Shown here: piece after piece, positions 40,612 through 48,941 of the stretch | Position numbering within the stretch: position 1 is the stretch's first letter | Layout: every line of letters starts with the position of its first letter | DNA from: Bradyrhizobium liaoningense | Lineage (GTDB): Bacteria; Pseudomonadota; Alphaproteobacteria; Rhizobiales; Xanthobacteraceae | Direction of reading: 5' to 3' | Assembly: GCF_018130785.1 (NCBI RefSeq) | Contig: NZ_JAFCJT010000035.1 | Location: forward strand, 1-64,000 | DNA length: 64,000 nt | Notes under the pieces: generated by a model | Told to the model about the DNA's origin: nothing | Seen by the model: the letters and a program-made list of their open reading frames with translations, nothing else | Database searches by the model: none | Made by a program: the position numbers and the translations under genes

Positions 40612-42729
40612 ATGCGCGACACTCTGACAAGCCTGCGTTACCGCTACTGGCCCGATCATCTCCTCGGTGAAATCCTGTCCAAGCGATGGACCGAGACAGC
40701 TATCCCGGTCATCCTCCTCCTGATCGTCGGCCTCGCGCTCAGCCGGTCCATCGACAATTTCCTGTCGCCGGCGAGCCTTGCCGACACCGCGCGCCAGGCC
40801 GGAGAGATCGGCTTCATCGCGCTCGGGCTAGCGCTGGTCGTCATCGTCGGCGGCATCGACCTCTCCGTCGGTTCGATCTTCGCACTGACCGATTTCTGTG
40901 CCCTCTATCTTCTCGACGTGCTGGGCTGGCCGGTCCCGGCGGTGGTGGCGGCCACCCTGCTTTGCGGTGCGCTGCTCGGCGCCGTCAACGGCATCCTGAT
41001 CGGATATTTGCGACTTCGGGCCTTCATCACCACGCTGATCACCCTGATCATCTACCGCTCGGCCTACGATCTCCTGATCCAGCGCTACTCCAACGCGATC
41101 GCGTCGGCCTTCCCCGACATTCCGTCCTGGGATTTCATCGGCGGCGGCAGCATCTTCGGCATTCCGACCGTGGCGCTCGTCTATATCGTCATCGCCATCT
41201 TCGGCCATATCTTCATGACCCGGCTGCGCCCGGGCTGGCACATCACCGCGATCGGCGGTTCGCGTCGTTCGGCGTACAATTCCGGCATTCCCGTCCGCCG
41301 CACCATCGCGCTCTGCTACGTCGCAAGCGGTGTGCTGACCAGCATCGGCGCGCTGTTCTTCGCGTCGCGGCTCGGCACCGTCGGTGGCGACATCGGCGTC
41401 GGACTGGAGGTGATCGTGCTGACGGCGACAGTGCTCGGCGGCATCACGCTCGGTGGCGGCAAGGGCTCGGTCGCCAAATCGGCAGTCGGGGTGCTGATCG
41501 TGCTCCTGATCACCAATGGCCTGACGACCATGAATGCACGTGGCGGCGTCAACCGGATGGCGCTTGCCGGCATCTTGCTCGTTGCTGCCATGGTCGACAT
41601 CCGCTGGCAGAAGAACCGAACCCGCATCATCAGCAAGGTCTACGTTGCGCCAACCTATCACGCGCTACCTCCGCCTCCGCCGACCGAGATCGGGCAAGGC
41701 GGCCCGTTCGAGCAGAACGACAAGCTGCGCAACGTCGAGTCGATCGGCCTCGGCCGCATCGAGGCGCCGGAGGACGTCATCCTCGACCGCCACGACAATC
41801 TCTACGCGGGATCGCGCCACGGCGACATCATGCGCTTCCTCGCGCCCGACTATCAGAAGATGGAGGTGTTCGCCCATATCGGCGGCCAGCCGCTCGGCAT
41901 GGCCTTCGACCGCGAGGACAATCTCTACGTCTGCATCGGCGGCATGGGGCTCTACCGGATCAAGCCTGACGGCACGGTGGAAAAAGCCACCGATGAGACC
42001 AATCGCAGCATGCGCTCGGTCAACGACGACAGCCGCCTGCGGCTCGCCGACGATCTCGACATTACCGACGACGGGCTGATCTTCTTCTCCGAGGCCACCG
42101 TGCGTTACGAGATGGACGAGTGGCCGATCGACGGCCTCGAGGCGCGCGGCAATGGCCGCATCATCTGCTACGACACCAAGACCGGCGTGACGCGCACCGA
42201 GTTGCGCGGCCTCAAATTCCCCAACGGCATCTGCGTCGCCAGCGACGGCCAGTCGATTCTATTCGCCGAAACCTTCGGCTGCTCGATCAAGCGCTACTAC
42301 TTCGCAGGACCAAAGAAGGGCAAGGTCGAGGTCGTCATGGACAATCTGCCTGGCTACCCCGATAACATCAACCTCGCCTCCGACGGCAATTACTGGCTGG
42401 CGCTAGTCGGCATGCGTAGCCCCTCGCTCGACCTCGCCTGGAAGATGCCTGGCTTCCGCCGCCGCATGGGCAAGCGCGTGCCGGTGGACGAATGGCTGTT
42501 CCCCAACATCAACACCGGCTGCGTGGTCAAGTTCAACGAGCAGGGCAAGATCGTCGAATCGTTCTGGGACCTGCGCGGCGAGAACCATCCGATGATCACC
42601 TCGATGCGCGAGCATCGCGGCTATCTCTATCTCGGCGGCATCCTCAACAACCGGATCGGCCGCTACAAGCTCGATAACTCCGATCCGAACTTCGTCCAGT
42701 ACGACAAGCGGTGGGGGAAGCAATCGTGA
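40612..42729 (+). CDS. ABC permease fused to a strictosidine-synthase/SMP-30-like beta-propeller
   Basis: A 705-residue two-part protein. Residues ~20-335 are a complete sugar-type permease (VIVGGIDLSVGSIFALTDF near residue 80, the coupling loop AIGGSRRSAYNSGIPVRRTI, and TVLGGITLGGGKGSVAKSAV). A linker with five prolines (residues ~353-357) leads to a six-bladed propeller at residues ~380-705: EAPEDVILDRHDNLYAGSRH, RLADDLDITDDGLIFFSEAT, LKFPNGICVASDGQSILFAE and GYPDNINLASDGNYWLALVG, all typical of strictosidine synthase/APMAP/SMP-30 lactonase-type proteins. With an even helix number the propeller would be cytoplasmic. There is no stop or frameshift at the join, so the fusion is genuine in this sequence. 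It overlaps the next gene by GTGA. Confidence 0.9.
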   Translation: MRDTLTSLRYRYWPDHLLGEILSKRWTETAIPVILLLIVGLALSRSIDNFLSPASLADTARQAGEIGFIALGLALVVIVGGIDLSVGSIFALTDFCALYLLDVLGWPVPAVVAATLLCGALLGAVNGILIGYLRLRAFITTLITLIIYRSAYDLLIQRYSNAIASAFPDIPSWDFIGGGSIFGIPTVALVYIVIAIFGHIFMTRLRPGWHITAIGGSRRSAYNSGIPVRRTIALCYVASGVLTSIGALFFASRLGTVGGDIGVGLEVIVLTATVLGGITLGGGKGSVAKSAVGVLIVLLITNGLTTMNARGGVNRMALAGILLVAAMVDIRWQKNRTRIISKVYVAPTYHALPPPPPTEIGQGGPFEQNDKLRNVESIGLGRIEAPEDVILDRHDNLYAGSRHGDIMRFLAPDYQKMEVFAHIGGQPLGMAFDREDNLYVCIGGMGLYRIKPDGTVEKATDETNRSMRSVNDDSRLRLADDLDITDDGLIFFSEATVRYEMDEWPIDGLEARGNGRIICYDTKTGVTRTELRGLKFPNGICVASDGQSILFAETFGCSIKRYYFAGPKKGKVEVVMDNLPGYPDNINLASDGNYWLALVGMRSPSLDLAWKMPGFRRRMGKRVPVDEWLFPNINTGCVVKFNEQGKIVESFWDLRGENHPMITSMREHRGYLYLGGILNNRIGRYKLDNSDPNFVQYDKRWGKQS

Positions 42730-43823
42730 TCGCGGCCGTCAGGGAGTTCGCCAACCGCTTTCTCGGGCGCGGCGACGCCACCATCACCGTGCCGTCCTTC
42801 GACGGCGCATTGAAGCCCAACCAGAAGCTGGAAGCGGCCGAGACCCTGCTGATATGCGAGGCGCCGGAGGATCTCGCCACCGATGGCCGCAATCTCTTCA
42901 TCGCGGCCGGCCAGCGGCTGATGTCTCTGAATGACGGCACGGCATCGGAGGTCCGCAGCTTCGAGCGGCCGATCTCGGCGCTGTGTGCCCTGCCCGGCGG
43001 CGGCCTTGCGGTCGCGCTCGGGGGGCGCGAGGTGCGTCTCTACGCAAATCCCTCTGCAGAGCAGCCGAACGCTACGTTTGCAGATAGCGCCTTCAATGCC
43101 GTCAACGCACTGACGCTCGCGGGCGACAACACGCTGATCGCGACGGACGGCTCGGCGACATGCGGCGTCGATGACTGGGCACGCGACCTGATGGAGCTCA
43201 ACCGGAGCGGCCGGGTGTTCAGGCTCGATCCCGCCAGCAAGACCGTGACACCGCTGGCCCAGGGACTGGGCCATGCCTTCGGTGCCTGCGCGCATGGCAA
43301 CGGCGTGCTGGTCAGCGAGAGCTGGCGTCACCGCCTCGTGCTCGTGGCACCGGGTACATCGGCGCGAACCGTCCTTGCTCACTTACCCGTCTATCCGTCG
43401 CGGCTGTCAAAAGCCTCGAGCGGCGGCTACTGGCTCACCGCCTTCACTGCGCGCACCCAGCTGATCGAGTTCGTGTTGCGCGAGCCTGCTTACCGCCGCC
43501 GCATGATGGCAGAGATCGATCCGGCATATTGGGTGGCCCCACGGCTGCGCTCGGGCTTCTCGTTCAAGGAGCCGATGCAGGGCGCGCACATCAAGACCAT
43601 GGGCGTGATCAAGCCCTGGGCGCCGCCGCGCTCCTATGGCCTCGTCATCCGACTCGATGCAGATGGCCAACCGCTCTATTCGCTGCACAGCCGGGTCGAC
43701 GGCGCCAATCACGGTATCGTTGCGGCGATCGAGATGGGCGGCGATCTCGTCCTGATCGCCAAAGGACCGGGCCGCGTGCTGCGACTGCCGCTGTCCGGTC
43801 TTGCCGAGGAGTTCCGCTCATGA
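42726..43823 (+). CDS. Stand-alone strictosidine-synthase/SMP-30-like beta-propeller protein
   Basis: A 365-residue protein starting with GTG at 42726 inside the stop of the fused gene, with GGGGGAAG as ribosome site. It has no signal peptide and should be cytoplasmic. Propeller-blade repeats are visible (CEAPEDLATDGRNLFIAAGQ, LGHAFGACAHGNGVLVSESW), and YPSRLSKASSGGYWLTAFTA corresponds to GYPDNINLASDGNYWLALVG of the fused domain, so the two are paralogues. SMP-30-like enzymes hydrolyse lactones or esters with a bound calcium. The stop overlaps the ATPase start by ATGA, so the three are translationally coupled. The substrate is unknown. Confidence 0.8.
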   Translation: MIAAVREFANRFLGRGDATITVPSFDGALKPNQKLEAAETLLICEAPEDLATDGRNLFIAAGQRLMSLNDGTASEVRSFERPISALCALPGGGLAVALGGREVRLYANPSAEQPNATFADSAFNAVNALTLAGDNTLIATDGSATCGVDDWARDLMELNRSGRVFRLDPASKTVTPLAQGLGHAFGACAHGNGVLVSESWRHRLVLVAPGTSARTVLAHLPVYPSRLSKASSGGYWLTAFTARTQLIEFVLREPAYRRRMMAEIDPAYWVAPRLRSGFSFKEPMQGAHIKTMGVIKPWAPPRSYGLVIRLDADGQPLYSLHSRVDGANHGIVAAIEMGGDLVLIAKGPGRVLRLPLSGLAEEFRS

Positions 43824-45316
43824 GCGACATCGCACTCTCGCTGCGCAAGGCCACAAAACTTTACGCCGGCGTGCCCGCCATCGACGGGGTCGACTTCGAT
43901 CTACGCCGCGGCGAGATCCACGCGCTGGTCGGCGAGAACGGCGCCGGCAAATCGACACTGACCAAGGTGATGGCCGGCGTGGTGACACTGACCTCGGGGA
44001 CCATGACGATCGACGGCGCCGACGTCGCACCACGGACACCGCTGGAGGCGCGCAATCTCGGCATCGCCATGGTGTTCCAGGAAAACAGCCTGGTGCCGAC
44101 CATGACTGTCGCGCAGAATCTGTTTCTCGGGCAGGAGAAATTCTATAACCGCCTGCGCGGCATCTACATCGCTGCGCAGCAGTTCCTGCAATCGCTCAAT
44201 TTCGACGTCACGCCAACCGCCACCGTCGGCGGCCTCGGCGCCGCCAAGAAGCAGATGGTGGAGATCGCGCGCGCGGTTTTGCACCGCGCCAAGGTCATCA
44301 TCTTCGACGAGCCGACGGCGTCGCTGACGCCGGAAGAGAAGAAATACTTCTTTGACCTTGTCCGCGATCTCAAGAAGCGCGGGGTCTCGATCGTCTTCAT
44401 TTCGCACGCCCTGGAAGAAGCTTTGCTGCTCGCCGACCGCATCACGGTCCTGCGCGACGGCAAGCATGTCGTGACCGACGACGCCGCCAAGTTCGACCGC
44501 GCGGCGATCGTGCAGGCCATGGTCGGGCGCGACCTCTCCAACACGCTCTACGGCGCGCGGAAGAGCAGCGTGCGGCCGCCCGGCGCGCGCGTGCTCACCG
44601 TGCAGAACCTGAAGATGGCGCCGATGGTGAAGAACAATTCGCTGTCGGTGTTCGCCGGGCAGATCACCGGCGTATTCGGCCTCGTCGGTGCCGGCCGCAC
44701 CGAAACGTTCAAGATCGTCTCAGGGGTGCTCAAGCGCGACTTCTTCCACGGAGGCGAGATCCTGCTGCACGACAAGCCGGTGCGCTACCGGGTGCCGGCG
44801 CCGGCGGTCAAGGCGGGCATCGCCTATGTCACCGAGGACCGCAAGGTCGAGGGCTTCTTCGAGACGTCCTCGATCGCACGCAACATCTATCTCGGCCTTC
44901 TGTCGAAATTTCCCAAGGGCCGCATGATGCTGTCGCAGCGAGAAAACGAGGCGATCGGCAGGACCTGGATCGAACGGCTCAAGGTTCGCGCGATCGGCAA
45001 CGACGGCAAGGTGGTCGAGCTTTCCGGCGGCAATCAGCAGAAGGTCGTGATCGCCAAGTCGCTGGTGCAGGAACCGGACTTGATCATCTTCGACGAGCCG
45101 ACCCGCGGCGTCGACGTCGGCGCCATCGTCGAGATCCACGAGTTGATCAACCAACTCGCCGACGAGGGCAAGGCGGTGGTGGTCATCTCATCCTACCTGC
45201 CCGAGATCATGGCGCTCTCCGACCGGATCCTGGTCTCACGGCAGGGCAAGGTCGTGGAGGAATTCTCCGCGCTCGACGCGACGGAGGAGAAGATCATGTA
45301 CGCGGCGATCCACTGA
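43820..45316 (+). CDS. Sugar-type ABC transporter ATPase, two-domain (RbsA/MglA-like)
   Basis: A 498-residue protein with two nucleotide-binding halves. The first has a good Walker A (LVGENGAGKSTLTKVMAG), Walker B (VIIFDEPTASLTPEE) and a weak signature (GGLGAAKKQMVEIARA). The second has a degenerate Walker A (FGLVGAGRTETFK), a normal signature (VELSGGNQQKVVIAKSL) and Walker B (LIIFDEPTRGVDVGAI). This is the common asymmetry of ribose-type ATPases. It powers the permease at 38499 and the fused permease. It ends the operon; a minus-strand gene begins 10 bases further on. Confidence 0.92.
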   Translation: MSDIALSLRKATKLYAGVPAIDGVDFDLRRGEIHALVGENGAGKSTLTKVMAGVVTLTSGTMTIDGADVAPRTPLEARNLGIAMVFQENSLVPTMTVAQNLFLGQEKFYNRLRGIYIAAQQFLQSLNFDVTPTATVGGLGAAKKQMVEIARAVLHRAKVIIFDEPTASLTPEEKKYFFDLVRDLKKRGVSIVFISHALEEALLLADRITVLRDGKHVVTDDAAKFDRAAIVQAMVGRDLSNTLYGARKSSVRPPGARVLTVQNLKMAPMVKNNSLSVFAGQITGVFGLVGAGRTETFKIVSGVLKRDFFHGGEILLHDKPVRYRVPAPAVKAGIAYVTEDRKVEGFFETSSIARNIYLGLLSKFPKGRMMLSQRENEAIGRTWIERLKVRAIGNDGKVVELSGGNQQKVVIAKSLVQEPDLIIFDEPTRGVDVGAIVEIHELINQLADEGKAVVVISSYLPEIMALSDRILVSRQGKVVEEFSALDATEEKIMYAAIH

Positions 45317-45326
45317 GCATGACGAT

Positions 45327-45815
45327 CTACGGCTTGCGCGCTTTCTGGCGCAGCGCCTCGATGAGACGCAGCTTTAGTTCGTCGGCGGCCTTCTGGCTGA
45401 CGTCCTGGCCGATCTGCGCGCTCGCCTGCGCCAGCGCGTCGGACTTTTCCATAAACTTCCGGCCAGCAGGCTGGGCATAGAACGCCTCGATCTGGCGCAG
45501 CTCGTCGACGGTGAAGTTTTTGGCATAGAGAGTGGCGATCTGGTCGATCATCGAGGCAAAGAACGGCGCGTAGATGTCGGAGCCCGGCGCCGTCATTGCA
45601 TCATAATCGTGCTCGATCTCAGGCCGGTCCTGTGCGACCACGGGTCTCAGCTTGAGCAGGAGTTGCGGGAGCGCCGCGCGATACTGATCTGCGATCTTCA
45701 GCGTGACGACGAGTTTTCGCGCAGCATCCATCGCCTCGGGCGACGGCCCTTGCGCCGACGCGTTGCAGACGAGGAGCAGGAGGGCGCCGGCAATCGTCAA
45801 CAAAAATCTCGACAT
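45327..45815 (-). CDS. DUF2059 family exported protein
   Basis: A 162-residue secreted protein. Signal peptide residues 1-22 (FLLTIAGALLLLVCNASAQG). The mature region contains FFASMIDQIATLYAKNFTVDELRQIEAFYA, read as helices, of which IEAFYAQPAGRKFMEKS is the conserved DUF2059 core. Many proteobacteria have it; its role is unknown. The ATG at 45815 has GGGAGAG upstream. It lies behind the opgC gene on the same strand with a 41-base gap, so the two may be co-transcribed. Confidence 0.87.
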   Translation of the reverse strand: MSRFLLTIAGALLLLVCNASAQGPSPEAMDAARKLVVTLKIADQYRAALPQLLLKLRPVVAQDRPEIEHDYDAMTAPGSDIYAPFFASMIDQIATLYAKNFTVDELRQIEAFYAQPAGRKFMEKSDALAQASAQIGQDVSQKAADELKLRLIEALRQKARKP

Positions 45816-45856
45816 GCATCTCTCCCGAAAAATCGTCCCGGCGACGCGATGTGTTG

Positions 45857-47077
45857 TCAGCGGCGAGCCGGAGCCGCGCCGATGACCGTTACCGGCACGC
45901 CTTCGGCGGCGGCCTCCCGCTCGTCGTCGACATCCGTCACCTTGACGAAGAGGCTGGGCACCCGCTCGGCGCGGTCGAGCAGCCACGCCGCCCCGAACAT
46001 GATGACGAAGCCGGCGAACGAGACGGCGAGTTGCTCCCAGACGCCCCTCGTGTATTGCATCAGGATCCAGTGCGCCGAGAACGACAGGAACACGCTGAGG
46101 CAAAAGATCGGCAGCGAATGCTGGCCGCAGAGGATGACCGGGTGCGCCCATCTCGAACGCAACGCTTTCCAGTGGCGCGGGATGAAATAGGTCATCCAGA
46201 TCGCCAGCGCCAGAAAGTGCGTGAAGCGCAGCATGTCGAGGTCGGTCTTGTCGATCGGGTAGATCGCCTTGATCATCCATTTCGGGATCAGCGCCTCGAG
46301 CGCAGGAATGTGCCAGGTCATCACGATCAGAAACGCGAAGGCGAGCCAGGCCGCCGCCAGTCCCATCACCGCCTTCGACCACACCCATGTCGCGATCTTG
46401 TCGATCTGGCCGACGCCACACCAGGCGGCGAACACGAACATCAGCTGCCAGCAGAACGGGTTGAAGTACCAGGTCGTGCCGGGCGGATAGGAGGCGATGT
46501 TCCAGTCGAACCGGCGCGCCAACACATACAGCACGACGGAGGCGGCCAGCGTCAGGTTCGGCCGACGCACCAGGCCCCACACGATGAAGGGCGCGGCGAG
46601 CACCAGCGTGATGTAGAGCGGCAACACGTCGAGATTGACCGGCTTGTAGCGCAGCGATAGCGCCTGACCTATCAGGATGTCCGGATGGTCGAGAAAATTG
46701 TGAACGTTGAACTCGTCCGCATACATCGGGTTGTCGAACCTCCTGACCGTGCGGGCGATCTGCGCCGTGAACAACAGGAACAGCATGATGTGGGCAACGT
46801 ACATCTCGCCCGCGCGCCGCCACAGCCGCTTCAGCGCGGCGAGAAACCAGCCGCCGGCGACGATCGGCCCGTAGATCCAGCCGACGAGGTAGCCGGAGAT
46901 GAAGACGAAGAACTCGGCGGCGTCGCTGAAGCCGTAGTTGCGCAAGGTCAGCCAGGCCACGACGTCGTGCGGGATGTGATCGAGGAAGATCATCCACAAC
47001 CCGACGCCGCGGAAGAGATCGAGCCGCAGATCGCGCTCGACCGGCGCCAACAGAGCTGACTGGTCCCGTATGTTCAT
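45857..47077 (-). CDS. opgC: OpgC-family membrane acyltransferase-like protein
   Basis: A 406-residue integral membrane protein with about ten hydrophobic segments. LRLDLFRGVGLWMIFLDHIP near residues 17-36 is the OpgC start motif, FSDAAEFFVFISGYLVGWIY follows, and CGQHSLPIFCLSVFLSFSAH is near the C-terminal third. OpgC proteins add succinyl groups to osmoregulated periplasmic glucans; in rhizobia related proteins modify cyclic glucans. The end carries a polar tail of ~45 residues. There is no opgGH in the window, so the acceptor is unknown. The 686-base gap upstream probably holds its promoter (AT-rich near 47130). Confidence 0.82.
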   Translation of the reverse strand: MNIRDQSALLAPVERDLRLDLFRGVGLWMIFLDHIPHDVVAWLTLRNYGFSDAAEFFVFISGYLVGWIYGPIVAGGWFLAALKRLWRRAGEMYVAHIMLFLLFTAQIARTVRRFDNPMYADEFNVHNFLDHPDILIGQALSLRYKPVNLDVLPLYITLVLAAPFIVWGLVRRPNLTLAASVVLYVLARRFDWNIASYPPGTTWYFNPFCWQLMFVFAAWCGVGQIDKIATWVWSKAVMGLAAAWLAFAFLIVMTWHIPALEALIPKWMIKAIYPIDKTDLDMLRFTHFLALAIWMTYFIPRHWKALRSRWAHPVILCGQHSLPIFCLSVFLSFSAHWILMQYTRGVWEQLAVSFAGFVIMFGAAWLLDRAERVPSLFVKVTDVDDEREAAAEGVPVTVIGAAPARR

Positions 47078-47763
47078 GGCCCCGCCTCTCTCGGTTGGCG
47101 TCGCGCCATCGCGGCGCCGGCAAAATGGGATGCTATAAAATGTAAATCAAAAGTCACTTGGCCATGCGGCCGGTGTCGACTGGAAACCAACCTTGGCGTC
47201 CATGCAAGGGGCTTCGTCATCAGGGCACGCGCACTGTCTCTTGCACAAGCGGCGCCCGGCAGGTCACGAGCCCCTGCAGCCGGCTGGAGGTAACCGCCTC
47301 CCTTTAAAAATGACGAAGACAACCCCATCCACAGTAGATAGGGCCTCTTAAGTCCTTGCTTTGCCAGAGAAACCAAGACGACCCGTGTGGCAAAAAAACC
47401 TCACGGCGGTACGATTGCACACCGGACAGGGACAAGGGACACGTCAGCTCATCGCCAGCATCTCAGTCAACATCGCCGCGGCCTTGTGCTGGAGCGGCGG
47501 CGCGCCGCTCTCGGAGGCGATCGCGATGGCGGCGTTCAGGGCGGCGAGGACGGCTGCCTTGTTCTCGGCGCTCGAGGCCGGAAAACCCCTGCTGGAAAAG
47601 GTCATGAACGCGCGCTGCGCGCCACAACCTGTCGCGCCTGTCCCATCTCCCGTCTTGATCTCTCGTCATGGGCCTGTCGCACGAAAATGATTCGCTGCCC
47701 CTCGGAGTGCATGCGAGTTGCCTCGATGAGGCGATCGCCGCGCTGGTTTGACAGGAGCGGCCG
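47078..47763. other. Long intergenic region with no certain gene
   Basis: Between the opgC start and the nuclease-fold gene there are 686 bases. The first ~100 are AT-rich (tataaaatgtaaatcaaaag near 47130-47152) and suit a promoter on the minus strand. The 47444-47605 frame is listed separately. I see no tRNA, repeat family member or strong terminator here. Confidence 0.45.
47444..47605 (-). CDS. Possible small protein or gene remnant
   Basis: A 53-residue frame from ATG 47605, reading MTFSSRGFPASSAENKAAVL and then an alanine-rich helical part, NAAIAIASESGAPPLQHKAA, ending AMLTEMLAMS. The composition and helical period look protein-like, and the frame stays open about 19 codons further upstream without another ATG. 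There is no ribosome site. It may be a short real gene, the end of a decayed gene, or chance. Confidence 0.3.
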   Translation of the reverse strand: MTFSSRGFPASSAENKAAVLAALNAAIAIASESGAPPLQHKAAAMLTEMLAMS

Positions 47764-48801
47764 ATGCCCGTTGGACTGCTGGAGGTCGTAGGCACCATCG
47801 ATGTCGGCCAGTTCTGGCCGGAGGGCCGGTCGGACGCCGACACGACCAAGGTCGTGGTGAATATCGCCCCTGACGCGATCCGCTTCCGCAAGAACGACTC
47901 GGTGCCGTTCCAGCCGACTCATGTCTTCGACAACGCCAAGGTCAAGGGCCGGACCGCGACGGCGCCGATCAAGAACGGCAAGCTCACCATTCGCCTCCAG
48001 GGCATCGACGCGCCGGAGCTGCACTATCAACCCTCGCCGCTCTCGGCCGCCGAGAAGAAGGGCCTGAGCGATGCCAAGCGGCAGGCCTATCACGAGGTCA
48101 CGCATTCCTACCGGCAATTCCTCGGCGCGACGTCGAGCAAGGCGCTGCATGATTTCCTCGGCAGTACCGGCGAAGCCACGCTGGCCTGCCGGGTGTTCAC
48201 CCATGTTGATGCCCCGAACGAGGTGTTCGATACCTATGGCCGGCTGGTCGGCGACATCGAGGTGACGGTCGGCGGCAAGACCGTCGACATCAACCACTGG
48301 CTGGTCGAACAGGGCTTTGCCTATCCGACGTTCTACTCCTCGATGAACGACGACGAGATCAAGGCCTTCCTCGCGCTCACGAAGACCGCCCGCGCGAGCA
48401 AGCTGCTGGTCTGGAAGCATCTCGCCAGGACCGTTGGCGCCTTCGACTTCGACCTGCGCGAACCCAGGAGGAACGAGACCGACGTGCTCGCGACCGACAA
48501 GGGCCCGGTGATCATGCCAAAGCTCTACCGCCGCTACACCAACTGGTCGGCGCGCAAGAAGGCGAAGGTGACGAGCCAGACCTTCCAGAAGTTTCTGGGC
48601 GAAGGCTCCGGTGGCAAGCCCGACACCTGCTACGAGATCGGCGACTTCCTCACCAACGGCGTGCACTCGGCCACGCCGCGGAATTTTGCCGAGTTCGTCG
48701 AGGGCGGGAAGACGATCAAGTTTCAGCCCGAGGGGCTGGTGTTTGGGGAAGCGCCTTCGAGCCTGGTCGGGGCGGATGGGAAGCCGATTACGGAATTCTG
48801 A
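47764..48801 (+). CDS. Thermonuclease (SNase-like) family protein
   Basis: A 345-residue protein with a staphylococcal-nuclease-like domain in the middle. LTIRLQGIDAPELHYQPSPL near residues 78-97 is the beta-strand with the metal-binding aspartate region (normally RLxGIDAPE), and DTYGRLVGDIEV with WLVEQGFAYP matches the later D-x-GR-x(4) and hydrophobic strands. There is a ~120-residue C-terminal extension (RRYTNWSARKKAKVTSQTFQ etc.) with no family I know. No signal peptide is seen, unlike secreted nucleases, so an RNA/DNA role inside the cell is possible. The catalytic arginines are not fully assignable by eye. Confidence 0.75.
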   Translation: MPVGLLEVVGTIDVGQFWPEGRSDADTTKVVVNIAPDAIRFRKNDSVPFQPTHVFDNAKVKGRTATAPIKNGKLTIRLQGIDAPELHYQPSPLSAAEKKGLSDAKRQAYHEVTHSYRQFLGATSSKALHDFLGSTGEATLACRVFTHVDAPNEVFDTYGRLVGDIEVTVGGKTVDINHWLVEQGFAYPTFYSSMNDDEIKAFLALTKTARASKLLVWKHLARTVGAFDFDLREPRRNETDVLATDKGPVIMPKLYRRYTNWSARKKAKVTSQTFQKFLGEGSGGKPDTCYEIGDFLTNGVHSATPRNFAEFVEGGKTIKFQPEGLVFGEAPSSLVGADGKPITEF

Positions 48802-48821
48802 GGACGTGCGGGGCACGAGGC

Positions 48822-48852
48822 AAAAATGACCCGCGCAAGGCGGGCCATTTTC
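48822..48852. terminator. Terminator hairpin resembling the tRNA-fMet terminator
   Basis: AAAATGACCCGC and GCGGGCCATTTT pair with one mismatch around five bases. It lies 21 bases after the nuclease-like gene and 90 bases before the end of the convergent PhzF gene. The sequence closely matches the terminator at 50001-50031 and sits in a longer partial duplicate (48821-48887 versus 50000-50067). Confidence 0.75.
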
Positions 48853-48941
48853 CCATCGGAGCGCTTAGTTCCGTACCCGGTTGCGGGCTTACGCAAACAC
48901 CGACCAAGGACGACCGCCTACACAGCGCTGAAGGCCGGGGT

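Noticed and set aside
45816..47123. A long extension of the DUF2059 frame upstream
   Set aside because: The extension lies in another frame of opgC; the DUF2059 protein has its own ATG, signal peptide and ribosome site at 45815.
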